Positions 54,700 to 64,000 of a stretch of 64,000 nucleotides of DNA are shown here, in pieces. This DNA comes from Notamacropus eugenii (taxonomy: Eukaryota > Chordata > Mammalia > Diprotodontia > Macropodidae). The translations under genes were made by a program, and so were the position numbers. Below the pieces are notes generated by a model. That model saw only the letters and a list, made by a program, of their open reading frames with translations, did no database searches and was not told the origin of the DNA. The stretch covers positions 341,784,623 to 341,848,622 of the forward strand of contig NC_092875.1 in NCBI RefSeq assembly GCF_028372415.1. Reading direction: 5' to 3'. The first letter of the stretch is position 1. Every line of letters begins with the position of its first letter.

Positions 54700-55510
54700 T
54701 TCTGTTCTCCTAACTGCCTTTTGGTTCTTTCCTTTATCGCACATCCAGACCTGCCCCATCTAGTTAAGCGCTAATGATATGCCTATTACTTTCATTATAA
54801 TTGGTTTTACTCTCCCACCAGCTTTTTCCACCTAACACAAGCCAAGGGAATTTGGCTTAAAAAACAACGGGATTTGTTTGTGCCTCCCTTCTGTCTCTCT
54901 GTATTGCCGCCCGCCTCCCTTCTTCATCCCCGGCTTCCTCTTTTTAAAACCCATCCTTCCCCCTTGACACCCTGTCCTTCAAATGACTCCCCACCCACCC
55001 TTTTGAACGCCAGCTTTGACAGGGACAGAAGCTAGCCTGGCCTCTGCTGCTGTTTCCCGCAGCTTGCCCCTTGTCCAGCACAAGATTCCGATGGGGGGCA
55101 AATAGGGCTTTTCATTTTCTGCCTGAGTGTTTTCCTCTTTCCTAGTAGTTTTCTGCTCTTCGTGTAAATCCTGCCAGAGAATTTTCACGCCGTTTAGCTT
55201 TGAGCTGTCTTCTCCCCGCGGCTGCTTTGTTTCGTCTGTACATCTGCCTGTTCACTTGAATCAGGCGCTCACGCTGCTATTTCAATGCCCAACCCGGCAA
55301 TTATCTCTCTTCATGTGTGTGCATCAGGCACGTTAAATGCAGCTGGTATCCTCAGCAAAGTTTTAATGGAAGTCAGGAATGTCTCTGTCTCTTTAATTGT
55401 CTCTCTCTTTTATTGAGCCGAGCCACACAAGTTGGGCTGCAGGAGTACTTTTCATTGACATCTCGGAGGCTGTAAATTTTACTTGCTAAGATACATGCTT
55501 TTTCATCCTC
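54700..55510. other. Repeat-free block, best candidate conserved regulatory element
   Basis: About 800 bp without transposons, with more CpG than its surroundings and dense motif-like sequence: gttaagcgctaatgatatgc, tcattataattggttttact, tttcacgccgtttagctttg, caacccggcaattatctctc, gctcacgctgctatttcaat and ctctttaattgtctctctct. No ORF carries a known domain and no CpG-island promoter is evident. It could be a developmental enhancer or an unrecognised exon. Confidence 0.4.
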
Positions 55511-55880
55511 TTTTAGGATGCCTTTTGCCTATAGATTTTGATTCTTTTCTTATTTCCTGGAAGCCTCGGGCTCTGAGGATCATCTGCCACTCCAGTCTAC
55601 TACCTCGGGGTCCTTTATCACTTAGTTATAAAAGCCAGCTTTCAAGGAGCACATTCATTCTCCTAAATGAGTCCTTTCCTAGCTCCCCAGGTCTGGGAAG
55701 AAAAAAAAAAATCATACCAGGAGCCCCCTCTCCCTCCCCCCCCCTCCCCAGACTGCAATTCATTGCTCCTCTTATCTCCTGCCACTTACTCGGTAAAGGG
55801 GAACTAGAACTCTTCCGTAGCTGTCCTCCACAGTTAGCCATTCAGATCTTTACACCCTGCCTGATGTAAGAGAGGCAGAA
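55511..55880. other. Unassigned DNA
   Basis: A 128-codon plus ORF (55483-55869) has no signal or domain that I recognise and is probably chance. Pyrimidine-rich at 55725-55750. Confidence 0.3.
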
Positions 55881-55894
55881 GGGAACATCAGATA

Positions 55895-56048
55895 GACACC
55901 CTCTTGGGCTAAGAGACAGGAAGACCTGGGTTTGAATTCTGCCTTTGACACTCAGAGGCTTTGTGATCCTGGGTAAATCCCTTAACCTCTCAGAGTCTCA
56001 GTTTGCTTAATTATTATTATTAGTAGTAATGGTAGTAGTGGTAGTGGT

Positions 56049-56097
<49 letters not shown>

Positions 56098-56185
56098 AAA
56101 CTTAGCTGTTGCAGGGACCAAATGAAACAAATTCAAGGTACTTAAGAGCTATATAAATATAAATGTGGATGCTGCCACTAATTCC
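55895..56185 (+). mobile_element. MIR/SINE-like element carrying a (CAG)n array
   Basis: Left part gacaggaagacctgggtttg, gaggctttgtgatcctgggt; right part (from 56100) gttgcagggaccaaatgaaa, cttaagagctatataaatat is the normal MIR 3' end. The trinucleotide array sits between them. Confidence 0.6.
56023..56095 (+). repeat. (TAG)n then (CAG)n trinucleotide array
   Basis: A degenerate tag/gtag stretch passes into about 15 uninterrupted CAG units (56048-56093). CAG arrays of this size are unstable in other genomes. Confidence 0.95.
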
Positions 56186-56284
56186 CACTACCACCTTTGC
56201 TATTTAGTCTCTCCATGACTGGTAATAATGAAGTGAGATTGGTTTCCTTTTACACTGCTGCCATTCTACAGTAGTCCCTAGTCC

Positions 56285-56500
56285 TAGAAGCAGTGTTGGG
56301 AAGAGGAAGGAGCACCAGACTGGAATAAAAAGACACATATTAAAATGCTGGCTCAGTCACTCACTAGTCATTTAGCATCTTGGAGACTTATTCTTCAATT
56401 GGGGAGAATACTACTTCAGTGTTGTTGGGAGCATTGATTGAGATAATGGGTGCAAATGTAGATGTAAGGAGATACATAATCACTAGTTATTTCTGTTGGT
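56285..56500 (+). mobile_element. MIR SINE
   Basis: ggaaggagcaccagactgga, gtcactcactagtcatttag, ttgggagcattgattgagat. Confidence 0.6.
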
Positions 56501-56844
56501 ACCAGGCACAATCCTCAGTTCCTGAAGACTAGCTGTTTTTCACCAGAAGTGTCTCTCTCTTCTCCCTGCTCCCATCAAGAGCAGCAACGATGACATAGCA
56601 GAAGCACATGGCCGTGAGAGACATGCTTACCTATGGGATAAGAAGGATATCAAGAACATGGTCCTAGTTTCCTAATGTATTGGAGTTGGGGAGCAGGGAG
56701 AGTTTTGAATTTCCTAGTTGGTATGATCATAGAATCTAGCATTCTAGAAAAGATAGGAGATTTCCTGAGCAACATTCCTCTTGGGTTCATCTTGGGTAGT
56801 TTCAAGATCGAGTTCTAATGTTGTAGACTTTGGGCACTGTAGGG

Positions 56845-57225
56845 GAGAGAGAGTAAGGCAGAGCAAAGCAAGAGAGACAGAGACAGAGAGAGATAGTCAG
56901 AGACAGGGAAACAGAGACAGACAGAGACAGAGAGGGACAGACAGACAGAGGTACCTGGAGACATAGAGAGAAGAGAGACAGGAGGTAGGGAGACAGATAC
57001 ACAGTGAGAAACACAGAGAATTACAGTTAGAGCCAGAGGGAGAGAGACAGATGCACAGAGAGACACAGAAAGAGTGAGAGAAAGAGAGGGAGAGACAGTC
57101 ACTCAGAGAGAGACACACAGAGACACACAGAGAATTACACACAGTTAGAGGTAGAGGCTGAGACAGAGTCAGACAGAGAGACAATCTGAGAGAGAGAGAA
57201 ATAGATATACACACACACAATAAAC
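56845..57225 (+). repeat. (GAGA/GACA)n purine-rich tract
   Basis: About 380 bp of agagacagagacagagag-type sequence. The reverse-strand Ser/Leu/Val ORFs (to 123 codons) are artefacts. Confidence 0.95.
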
Positions 57226-57333
57226 AGAGACGGAGACTGAGCTCATCCCTATGGTTCCTGTGTAGCACCAGAACCAGTGAATTACTCAGTGTAGCAAGAC
57301 TTATGAGAAAGGTATTTGCTTAACAAGTTCCAT

Positions 57334-57830
57334 TCTTCTCCTCCTCCTCCTCCTCCTCCTCCTCCTTTTCCTGTTCTTCCTTGGCCTCATCCTCCTCCTT
57401 TTTTCTTCTTTCTTCTTCTCCTTCTCCTTCTTCTTCTCCTTCTCCTCCTTCTTATGCTTCTTCTTCTTCTTTTCCTTCTTCTCCTCCTCCTCCTCCTTCT
57501 CCTCCTTCTCCTTCTCCTTCTCCTTCTCCTTCTCCTTCTTCTCCTTCTCCTTCTTCTTCTTCTTCTTCTTCTCCTTCTCCTCCTTCTCCTTCTCCTCCTC
57601 CTCCTTTCTTCTTCTTCTTCTCCTTCTCCTTCTTCTCCTCCTCCTCCTCCTCCTTTCTTCTCCTCCTCCTCCTTCTCCTCCTCCTCCTCCTCCTCCTCCT
57701 CCTCCTCCTTCTTCTTCTTCTTCTTCTTCTTCTTCTTCTTCTTCTTCTTCTTCTTCTTCTTCTTCTTCTTCTTCTTCTCCTCCTCCTCCTCCTCCTCCTC
57801 CTCCTCCTCCTCCTCCTCCTCCTCCTCTCC
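57334..57830 (+). repeat. 500-bp polypyrimidine tract, (CTT/CTC)n
   Basis: Nearly pure C and T (a stray G, as in ttccttggcctc, and A, as in cttatgcttc, near the start), organised as alternating ctt and cct blocks; the block 57709-57777 is pure ctt and 57778-57828 pure cct. Parallel poly-Leu, poly-Ser and (reverse) poly-Glu/Arg ORFs of 160-200 codons are translation artefacts. Confidence 0.95.
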
Positions 57831-57834
57831 AGAC

Positions 57835-58535
57835 CAGACTTCAGAGCCCATGACCCCCTCCTCGAGGGTGTTCACATGCCCAGCTTTGGAGCTCTCTTCC
57901 AGGTCTGAACTTGACTGAAGAGTAAGAACAACTTTACCTCACTGCTTCTATCTTCACAGGCTCAGACACCACCCAATTTCAAAGGACTTACATTTACACG
58001 GGTTATTTCTGTTCTGCCACTGTTAGACGTAACTGTAACAGGTCTATACACCATCCAATGCTGGTCTGTTTTTCAGAAAGCCTGAGTCTCAGGGAGGCAG
58101 AGCATCCAGACTGTCACAACAGAAGGGGACTCCCATCCACCAGGTATTCCCAGCTCTAGGCCACAAAGGGACTAGAGGACTTTGCTTCCTGGGACTATGA
58201 AATTGGCAGCCTATTGTTCCCAGTGTTTCATTCCTTGATATCTTGGGATATGACTTCAGAGCTATCTTTGTACGTGAGCTCAGCCAACTTTGAGGTCCTA
58301 ATTGTCCCATTCATCATCTGCCACCACCTGCCTCCAGTGCCATAACTAGGGTTGATTTATGGGGTCTTTTTCCTGAGGTGCCAATAGCATTTATGCTGCT
58401 TCAAGAGGTAGAAACAGTAGACAGGCTGAGTGAGTGGCTTTCCCTCCTTGAAGTCTTCTGCTGGATTTATGGCCTCCCCTAGGGGCAACTTCACCAGAAT
58501 TAGTCCAAGGTTTCTATCTCCCCTATACTGGACTA
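57835..58535. other. Unassigned DNA
   Basis: No repeat or gene recognised. A 73-codon reverse ORF (58310-58089) is unsupported. Confidence 0.3.
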
Positions 58536-58544
58536 TGCCTCTGG

Positions 58545-58690
58545 GTCTTTCTTAGTTTCCTCCTCTGTAAAATGAGCTGGAGAAGGAAATGGCAAACCAT
58601 TCCAGATTCTTGGCCAAGAAAACCCCAAATGGGGTCACAAAGAATTGGATACAACTGAAACAATTCAACAACAATGATGCCAACAATAAC
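58545..58690 (+). mobile_element. SINE1-type SINE 3' half
   Basis: tcctcctctgtaaaatgagc, aaaccccaaatggggtcaca and the tail attcaacaacaatgatgcca. Confidence 0.75.
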
Positions 58691-58734
58691 ACCTGATGGA
58701 GATTTATGTCTTTAAATTTGAGGCATTTCTCATA

Positions 58735-59815
58735 TGGCTCCTTCCCCATTTTGGTAGTCCAGTAGACATTTTAAATTGAATGTATCCAGAACCGAATTAA
58801 TTATTTTTCTCCCTAAACCATTCTCTCTTTCTAATTTCCCTAATACTGTTGTGGGCACCACCATCCTCCCAGTCACCCAGTCTCAAGACCTAATGTCATC
58901 CTCACTTCCTCACTCTCTCTTACCCTCTCCCCCCACCTTATCAACCAGTTCTCAAGTTCTATGGTCTCTACCTTCCTAATATCTCTGGTATATGCTCCCC
59001 TTGTCTCTAACACTGCAACTACTGTGGTCCAGGCCTTCATCACCTCACATCTGGTCTGCTGTAATAGGCTTCCACTTGGTTTCTCTGCCTCTATTCTCTC
59101 CCCACTCCAGTCCAGCCTCCAACTCAACTAAATTCATGTTCTGAAAGTGTAAGTCTGACAGTATCGCCTCATCTAATCAATAAATTCCAGTCACTCCCTA
59201 TATAACTTCTAGGATCAAAACTCAAATCCTGTGTTTTGTTTTTAAACTCTTCCATGACCCCTTCCTACCTTTCCATTCTTCTTACACTGTTCTCCACACA
59301 CAGGATACTCCATCTCTTGACTCCTAATCTTTTCACTGGCTGCCCCCATGTCTAGAATTCTCTGCCTTCTGGTTTTCTTCAAGTTTTTGCTGAAGTCCCA
59401 CCTTCTGCAAAAAACCTTTCCCAGTTCTTAATTTTAGAGTCTTCTCTCTATCCCCATTTTATTTCATTTTTTCATTTTTAATATTTTATTCTTTCCCCAA
59501 TTACATGTAAAAACAATTTTTAACATTTGGTTTTTTTTTAAAGTTTTGAGTTCCAAATTCTATTCTTCTTTCCTTCCTTTCTCCCCTCCCTGAGATAGCA
59601 AACAATCTGATATAGGTTAAACATACTCAATCATGCAAAACATCTACTACCCCATTTTATGCTGTATGTCTTTTATTTTACATTGTTGTTTGCATGTTTT
59701 CTTCCCAATCAGACTGCAAACTCGTTGAGAGCAGGGACTATTTTTGCCTGTATTTGTAACCCCAGGCTTTAGCACAGGGCTGGTAACATATTAGGCACTT
59801 AACAAATGCTAGTAG
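58735..59815 (+). mobile_element. L2 LINE 3' end, split by an L1 fragment
   Basis: Runs from the ORF2 C-terminal region (accatcctcccagtcaccca, 58860) through ggccttcatcacctcacatc, gaattctctgccttctggtt and, past the L1 insert at 59458-59645, actcgttgagagcagggact and ggcacttaacaaatgctagt, the canonical L2 end. Confidence 0.8.
59458..59645 (-). mobile_element. L1/HAL1-type 3' end fragment
   Basis: aattacatgtaaaaacaatt and ttgagttccaaattctattc; short 5'-truncated copy inside L2. Confidence 0.75.
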
Positions 59816-60770
59816 ATGAGTGACCTGGATACCCAGTTCTTCCTAACTTCTTGCTTTTAATCCCTCACTCTTAGTCTATCCTCACTTCATTCTGACCCTA
59901 TCTGTGATTGATCACTTCACACATACAGCACCCTTTACCCTTGAATCCTTGACCCCTTGTCCTATACTGCTTATGCCTTGCCCTGGCTTACCCCAACTAT
60001 TGATTCTTTCAGTTCCTATGCTGCTGAAACCTGCTGTAGAATCCCACACAACCACATCTGATGGGACCTACTACAAAGTTGTTATCTGTTCTTAACTGGG
60101 ACCTCAGTACTGCACAGCAATCAATCTTTTTATTCTTCTCTAATGGACTATCACACTTTCCCATAACAGGTATTCCAGAACTCCCTTTCTCTCTTAAAGC
60201 CTGATACACCCCTTCTCTGACCCCCCCAAACTCCTAATGAAGGTTCTTACCTCCTACTTTAGTGAGAAATTAGAGTCCATGAACCATGAGCTCCCTTTTC
60301 TCCCTTATAACACACCTCAAAATCCCTTTGCATTTTGCCCCATTCTCTCCTTTGATCTAGCCTCTCAATAAGAGGTCACCCTTCTCCTGGCCAAGCCCAG
60401 CCTCTCTACTTGTACCCTTGATCACTTCCCTTCTCTTCTGCTTTAGAAACTTCCCCCCTCAATCATTCCCTCTATTATTCATCTTCAACCTCTCCTTATC
60501 ACCTGGCTTCTTTCCCTGTTGCTGAAGATTTCCTCCATCCTTAAAAAACCTTCACTTGATTCTGCCAACCCACATGCTATCATCTTATATCTTGTCTCCC
60601 TTTCACAGCCAGAATCCTAGATGAAATTATCTGTGCCTGTCGATTTCCTTTTCCCCACTTCTCAGTCATGTCTCAACCCTTGAAAACTGACTTATGACAC
60701 CATAACTCTACTGAAAATTCTCTCTCTGAGGTTATCAATGTTAACCAATGGATCAGGTTCAATCTGGAAG
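59816..60770 (+). mobile_element. L2-like upstream region
   Basis: Pyrimidine-rich sequence with cagccagaatcctagatgaa (60607) and, at 60690, ccataactctactgaaaatt, which translates like the L2 RT block HHSTETALxKV (here HHNSTENSLSEV). A second L2 copy lying after the first, heavily decayed. Confidence 0.5.
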
Positions 60771-61470
60771 AATTTCTTAAACATCTCTTTCTGTTACTTG
60801 ATTTGTCCCCACATGGAGTGTCCTCATGGAACCTCAGTGTATAAGCTCATTTTTAGATCTCTACTGATGAGGGATTTAGTTCCTTGCTCTTCCTCTGGGG
60901 CCATCTGCTCAATCCTTTTCTCTCCAAGAGGCTAGACTCTCCAGTACTCACCATCAACTCTCTAGAAGACACTGTCTCAGAGTTCTCTAAGAACTCAGCA
61001 CCATCCAGGAAATTCCTGTGCCTCTTTTCAGAAAGCTTGGTTGTGCTTTATGGTCCACTCTCTCCTCTCCCTGAACCATAGGATTGAGAGACCCATTTAC
61101 TTTTTCCCACTGATCTCTTTCTGGACACCTTGTTTTAAACACTTGCATCTCTGATGTTCCTCTGTCCCTGGCTCCTCAAGGCTGCCATTAGGGTTGATGG
61201 GAGATTGTGAGGAGCCACAAGTTTATTCTTTCTTTGTTCATCTCAAGACTAGATCTAATTTTGGCACTCCAGTGGTTCTCTCTCCAACTATTGGAGGTTC
61301 AGGGATCATTCCCTCATATAAACCCAGGACAAAAGAGTGGTAATCAAATCACTGCTCCCCTCCTTTCAGCCCCTCCTACACTTAATAATTCATCCTTAAT
61401 GAGATGTAGATGGGTCAACAAGTACCTAGCATAAACAAGTCCTAGGTCAATAAGTCCAGCTTAAAAATCA
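60771..61470. other. Unassigned, possibly L2 continuation
   Basis: Pyrimidine-rich and colinear in texture with the preceding L2 piece, but no block is recognised. Confidence 0.25.
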
Positions 61471-61474
61471 GTCA

Positions 61475-61715
61475 GTGTAAGACCAGGCACTGTGTTAGAT
61501 CTGGGGATACAAAGATAAAGATCAAACAGTCCCTGCTCTCAAGGAGCTTACATTTTGTCAGGAGAGACAGTATACATATAAATAAGTATACACAAAATAT
61601 TTACAAGATATATTTTCTGAGGGCTTGGCACAAACTGCTGGGGACAATCAGGAAAAGCTTTGTGTAGAAGGTAGTATTTGAGCAGAGATGTCCTCAGCCC
61701 TCTCAGAGGAATGAT
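61475..61715 (-). mobile_element. L2 LINE 3' end
   Basis: accaggcactgtgttagatc, tccctgctctcaaggagctt, aagctttgtgtagaaggtag. Confidence 0.75.
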
Positions 61716-61919
61716 AACCTTTCCAAATAAGGGCCTCCCCCTTTAAGGTCATCATGTAGAGCAGGATTCCCTGACGAGCTCTCTATGGCATTGGTTCCCA
61801 GTCTGAGCTACACGTAACCACAAGAGGTATGAGAAGCTTATCAGAGGGGCATTAACAATGATAATTATTCATTGTATGATTTAATATAGCAATGTTAAAT
61901 GCAATATATGAATTATTAT

Positions 61920-62165
61920 TCAAGAATAATATCTAATGTTTATATAATGCTTTCAGTTTTGCAAAGCACATTAGACATATCATATCATTTGATCTTCATC
62001 CCAGTCCCATGAAGTAGGTATTACAATTATCCCCATTTTACAGATGATGAAACTGAAGCTGAGAGAGGTTTAGTTATTTGCCCAGTATCACACAGCTAGT
62101 GAGTGACTGAAGGAGGATTTGAACTGTTTTCCTTACTCCAAGTCCAGTACTCTTAATATTATCTT
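61920..62165 (-). mobile_element. CORE-SINE (MIR3/Ther-like)
   Basis: atctaatgtttatataatgc, gatgatgaaactgaagctga, cacacagctagtgagtgact. Confidence 0.7.
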
Positions 62166-62272
62166 ATTGAAATACTCAACAAATATTAGTTAGTGAAAAA
62201 AATTATGTACGAAATGTGAAAAATGAACCTCTTTAATTTATTATGAGCACATGTAGGGTACACTTTCTGATT

Positions 62273-62464
62273 CAGTGGTGTCAAACTCAAGTAGAAACAG
62301 CTTCTGTGGGCCAGCATATTAACTTAGAAAACCTTAAATTAACATCATATTGTATTTTTACTTATTTTGTTAAAAATTTCCCAATACATTTTAATCTATT
62401 TCCAGCCATACTGGGTAATTTTGCAGGCTACTCACAGTAACAGACCATGAGTTTGACCTCTCTG
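62273..62464 (+). mobile_element. hAT-like miniature transposon, copy 3 (best)
   Basis: Left end cagtggtgtcaaactcaagt; right end reversed cagagaggtcaaactcatgg, so about 16 bp of terminal inverted repeat starting CAG. Flanks ttctgatt / tcctaatt match at 6 of 8 bases, as expected of an old 8-bp hAT duplication. About 190 bp, no ORF: non-autonomous. Confidence 0.7.
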
Positions 62465-62483
62465 TCCTAATTTATTTCTTTAT

Positions 62484-62585
62484 ATTTGGATTTAAGTGAG
62501 GGAGAGCTGTGCAGTGGGAGATCTTGGCATTACCTCCCTGATGTCATGGTCCTCTTCAAGAATGAAGGACAAACAACAACCTCCA
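62484..62585. mobile_element. Dispersed repeat B, inverted arrangement
   Basis: Plus-strand body (ggatttaagtgagggagagc ... gcagtgggagatcttggc) is joined to the minus-strand head (ctgatgtcatggtcctcttc, gaatgaaggacaaacaacaa). One family in two orientations within 100 bp. Confidence 0.6.
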
Positions 62586-62639
62586 TGAGTGGAAAATGTG
62601 TTGTCCCATTGAAAACCCAACTGGAACTAGCCAGGCCGG

Positions 62640-62845
62640 CCTGCCTGTCTTCCTTCCTTCCTTCCTTCCTTCCTTCCTTCCTTCCTTCCTTCCTTCCTTC
62701 CTTCCCTCCCTCCCTCCCTCCCTCCGTCCCTCCCTCCCTCCCTCCTTCCTTCCTTCCTTCCTTCCTTCCTTCCTTCCTTCCTTCCTTCCTTCCTTCCTTC
62801 CTTCCTTCCTTCCTTCCTTCCTTCCTTCCTTCCTTCCTTCCTTCA
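62640..62845 (+). repeat. (TTCC)n tetranucleotide array
   Basis: About 205 bp of cttc units, with a ccct-rich middle (62704-62740, one g). It encodes Leu-Pro-Ser or Lys-Glu-Gly repeats in every frame, with no gene. Confidence 0.95.
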
Positions 62846-62869
62846 TAACTTCCCCTTCCCTCTGTCCAT

Positions 62870-63302
62870 ATAGGTATTATATCCTACGTGCTCTGCATTC
62901 TTGTTTGTGCCTGCCTTATTGATCTTATTTCATATTGCCTCTTTTCACATACTCTACACTATCCAAACTGGAACACTAGCTATTTCCCAGTCTCTACACT
63001 CCATCTTCTCTCTCCCTGCCTTTATTCCTCATCCCTTAGATGTCTTTTCACCTCTGCCTCTTAGACTCTGAATATCCTTCGTGGTTCTCCTCAGATGATA
63101 TCTTTTTTGGAAAAGGGATTTTCTTGACTCCTCAAATTATCTTCTATTTACGTATTTGTGTACATGTTCTATCTTCCTACTTCCATGAGAATGTAAGGTT
63201 CTTGAGGGCTGAGGATGATCATTTATCTTTGTCTTTTTAGCACTAGGGCCTAGTGCGCTGCCTGTTACATTGTAGGTGCTTAATAAATGTACAATTGAGT
63301 TG
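62870..63302 (+). mobile_element. L2 LINE 3' end
   Basis: cttttcacctctgcctctta, gttcttgagggctgaggatg, cattgtaggtgcttaataaa; complete L2 3' terminus. Confidence 0.7.
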
Positions 63303-63524
63303 AAATGAGCTGAATTGAATTGAGGACATTTTTCAGCTCTAATGATCTCCTTAAATTATCTCTTTTCCCAGATAAACACTTGTGATTCCTTCAAGTAATG
63401 CTAATATGGAGAGGTCCTGACACCCTGTACCATCTTTGTTCCCATCTCTTAGCTGATCTCTTACTGATCAATGTCTTTCTTAAAATGTTGCTCCCAGAAA
63501 TGACTATCGTACTTATCATCTGAT

Positions 63525-63593
63525 TAAGGTGATAATGATGATGATGATGATAATAGCTCACATTTACGTATTACTTTAAGGTTTGCAAAGTAT

Positions 63594-63658
<65 letters not shown>

Positions 63659-63740
63659 CTGTTGTGTAATTTGAAACTCACAATAACCCTGTGAAGCAAT
63701 TATTCTTATCTCTGTTACACAGATCAAGGAATTTAATGAA
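63525..63740 (-). mobile_element. CORE-SINE (MIR3-like) expanded by a (TA)n array
   Basis: taatagctcacatttacgta, aaggtttgcaaagtatctta, then the array, then cacaataaccctgtgaagca and cacagatcaaggaatttaat. Confidence 0.65.
63595..63659 (+). repeat. (TA)n microsatellite
   Basis: About 32 ta units with one tac interruption. Lies inside the CORE-SINE. Confidence 0.95.
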
Positions 63741-63744
63741 TAAA

Positions 63745-63895
63745 TGACAAAATATTTACTATAAGTGCTTTCTATATATTAGACACTATGCTAATTACTG
63801 AGGATACAAATATAACCATGATAGCTCCTGCCTTCAAAGAGTTTGCCTTGTAATAGAGAAAACCAACACAAAAAGGTGGGCATCTGGTAATATGG
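63745..63895 (-). mobile_element. L2 LINE 3' end fragment
   Basis: tattagacactatgctaatt, tagctcctgccttcaaagag. Confidence 0.65.
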
Positions 63896-64000
63896 TTTGG
63901 ACATGGTTAATAACTGGGATGGGCAAGCTAAGTGAAAAGCTCATCTCTCAGAACCCAGGGGTCCAGGGGCAGAGTCCAGGCAAGGTTAAGTGAACTCCAG

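Noticed and set aside
55483..55869. 128-codon ORF near the candidate conserved block
   Set aside because: No domain, no splice or promoter context; length is within chance for pyrimidine-rich DNA. Kept only as unassigned.
56802..57268. Reverse Ser/Leu/Val-rich ORFs up to 123 codons, suggesting a membrane protein
   Set aside because: Translation of the GAGA/GACA tract.
57316..57918. 200-codon poly-Ser/poly-Leu ORF and its 175- and 162-codon overlaps
   Set aside because: Every frame of a ctt/cct tract is open; composition artefact with no start context or domain.
62486..62922. 120- and 108-codon Pro-Ser-Phe-Leu repeat ORFs and the reverse Lys-Glu-Gly ORF
   Set aside because: Direct translation of the (TTCC)n array.
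1..64000. CRISPR array or bacterial-type operon
   Set aside because: No regularly spaced repeats with unique spacers, no dense ORFs or ribosome binding sites; the window is mammalian.

Overview
The window is mammalian nuclear DNA, most likely from a marsupial. No intact protein-coding gene is visible. It is dominated by retrotransposon remains of a marsupial type: L1 and half-L1 (HAL1-like) copies with a pyrimidine-rich 3' end, tRNA-derived SINEs whose reverse strand reads like 'cagctcattttacagatg', MIR/Mon/Ther-type CORE-SINEs, L2, RTE and CR1/L3 fragments, hAT-like miniature transposons and retroviral LTRs. It also carries many long (CA/TG)n arrays. The genus cannot be told from the sequence. 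All open reading frames longer than 60 codons appear to be chance ORFs, simple-repeat translations or decayed transposon ORFs.

Layout. 1-3.2 kb: repeat-poor DNA, an L2 end split by L1, then a CORE-SINE. 3.2-6.4 kb: an LTR-like repeat split by a near-complete HAL1-like element with a 14-bp target duplication. 7.3-13.9 kb: a CR1/L3 fragment, a second HAL1-like element nested in a SINE, another LTR-like copy, L2 and an RTE fragment. 14-16.5 kb: repeat-poor, possibly conserved. 16.9-20 kb: SINE, a retroviral LTR, an L1 ORF2 scrap, a nearly full-length 7SL RNA retropseudogene and another LTR. 21.1-24.65 kb: a third HAL1-like element carrying, inside its 3' region, a chimeric U6 snRNA/alpha-tubulin retropseudogene bounded by an exact 18-bp duplication. 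25-33 kb: a retroviral LTR, CORE-SINEs, SINE and a hAT-like element inside a MIR. 33.6-35.3 kb: an RTE copy interrupted by a 3'-truncated L1 leader. 36-41.3 kb: one L2 copy split by two directly abutting HAL1-like elements. 43-46 kb: RTE, another 3'-truncated L1 leader and L2. 46-57 kb: SINE, L2 and MIR debris, a G-quadruplex motif, several TG arrays and repeat-poor blocks (49.5-49.8 and 54.7-55.5 kb) that look like conserved non-coding DNA. 57.3-57.8 kb: a 500-bp pure polypyrimidine tract. 58.5-64 kb: L2 copies, a hAT-like element with inverted repeats, a (TTCC)n array and a (TA)n array.

The strongest unusual object is the U6-tubulin chimera at 21291-22510, a record of template switching during LINE-driven reverse transcription. 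The HAL1-HAL1 junction at about 37773 may be a second product of the same mechanism, and two 3'-truncated L1 leaders are further atypical products. Ten of the eleven L1/HAL1 pieces lie on the minus strand; this would fit the window lying in an intron of a plus-strand gene, but that is inference. Repeat names come from motif recognition without a library, so family labels and edges (often +/-20 bp) are approximate.
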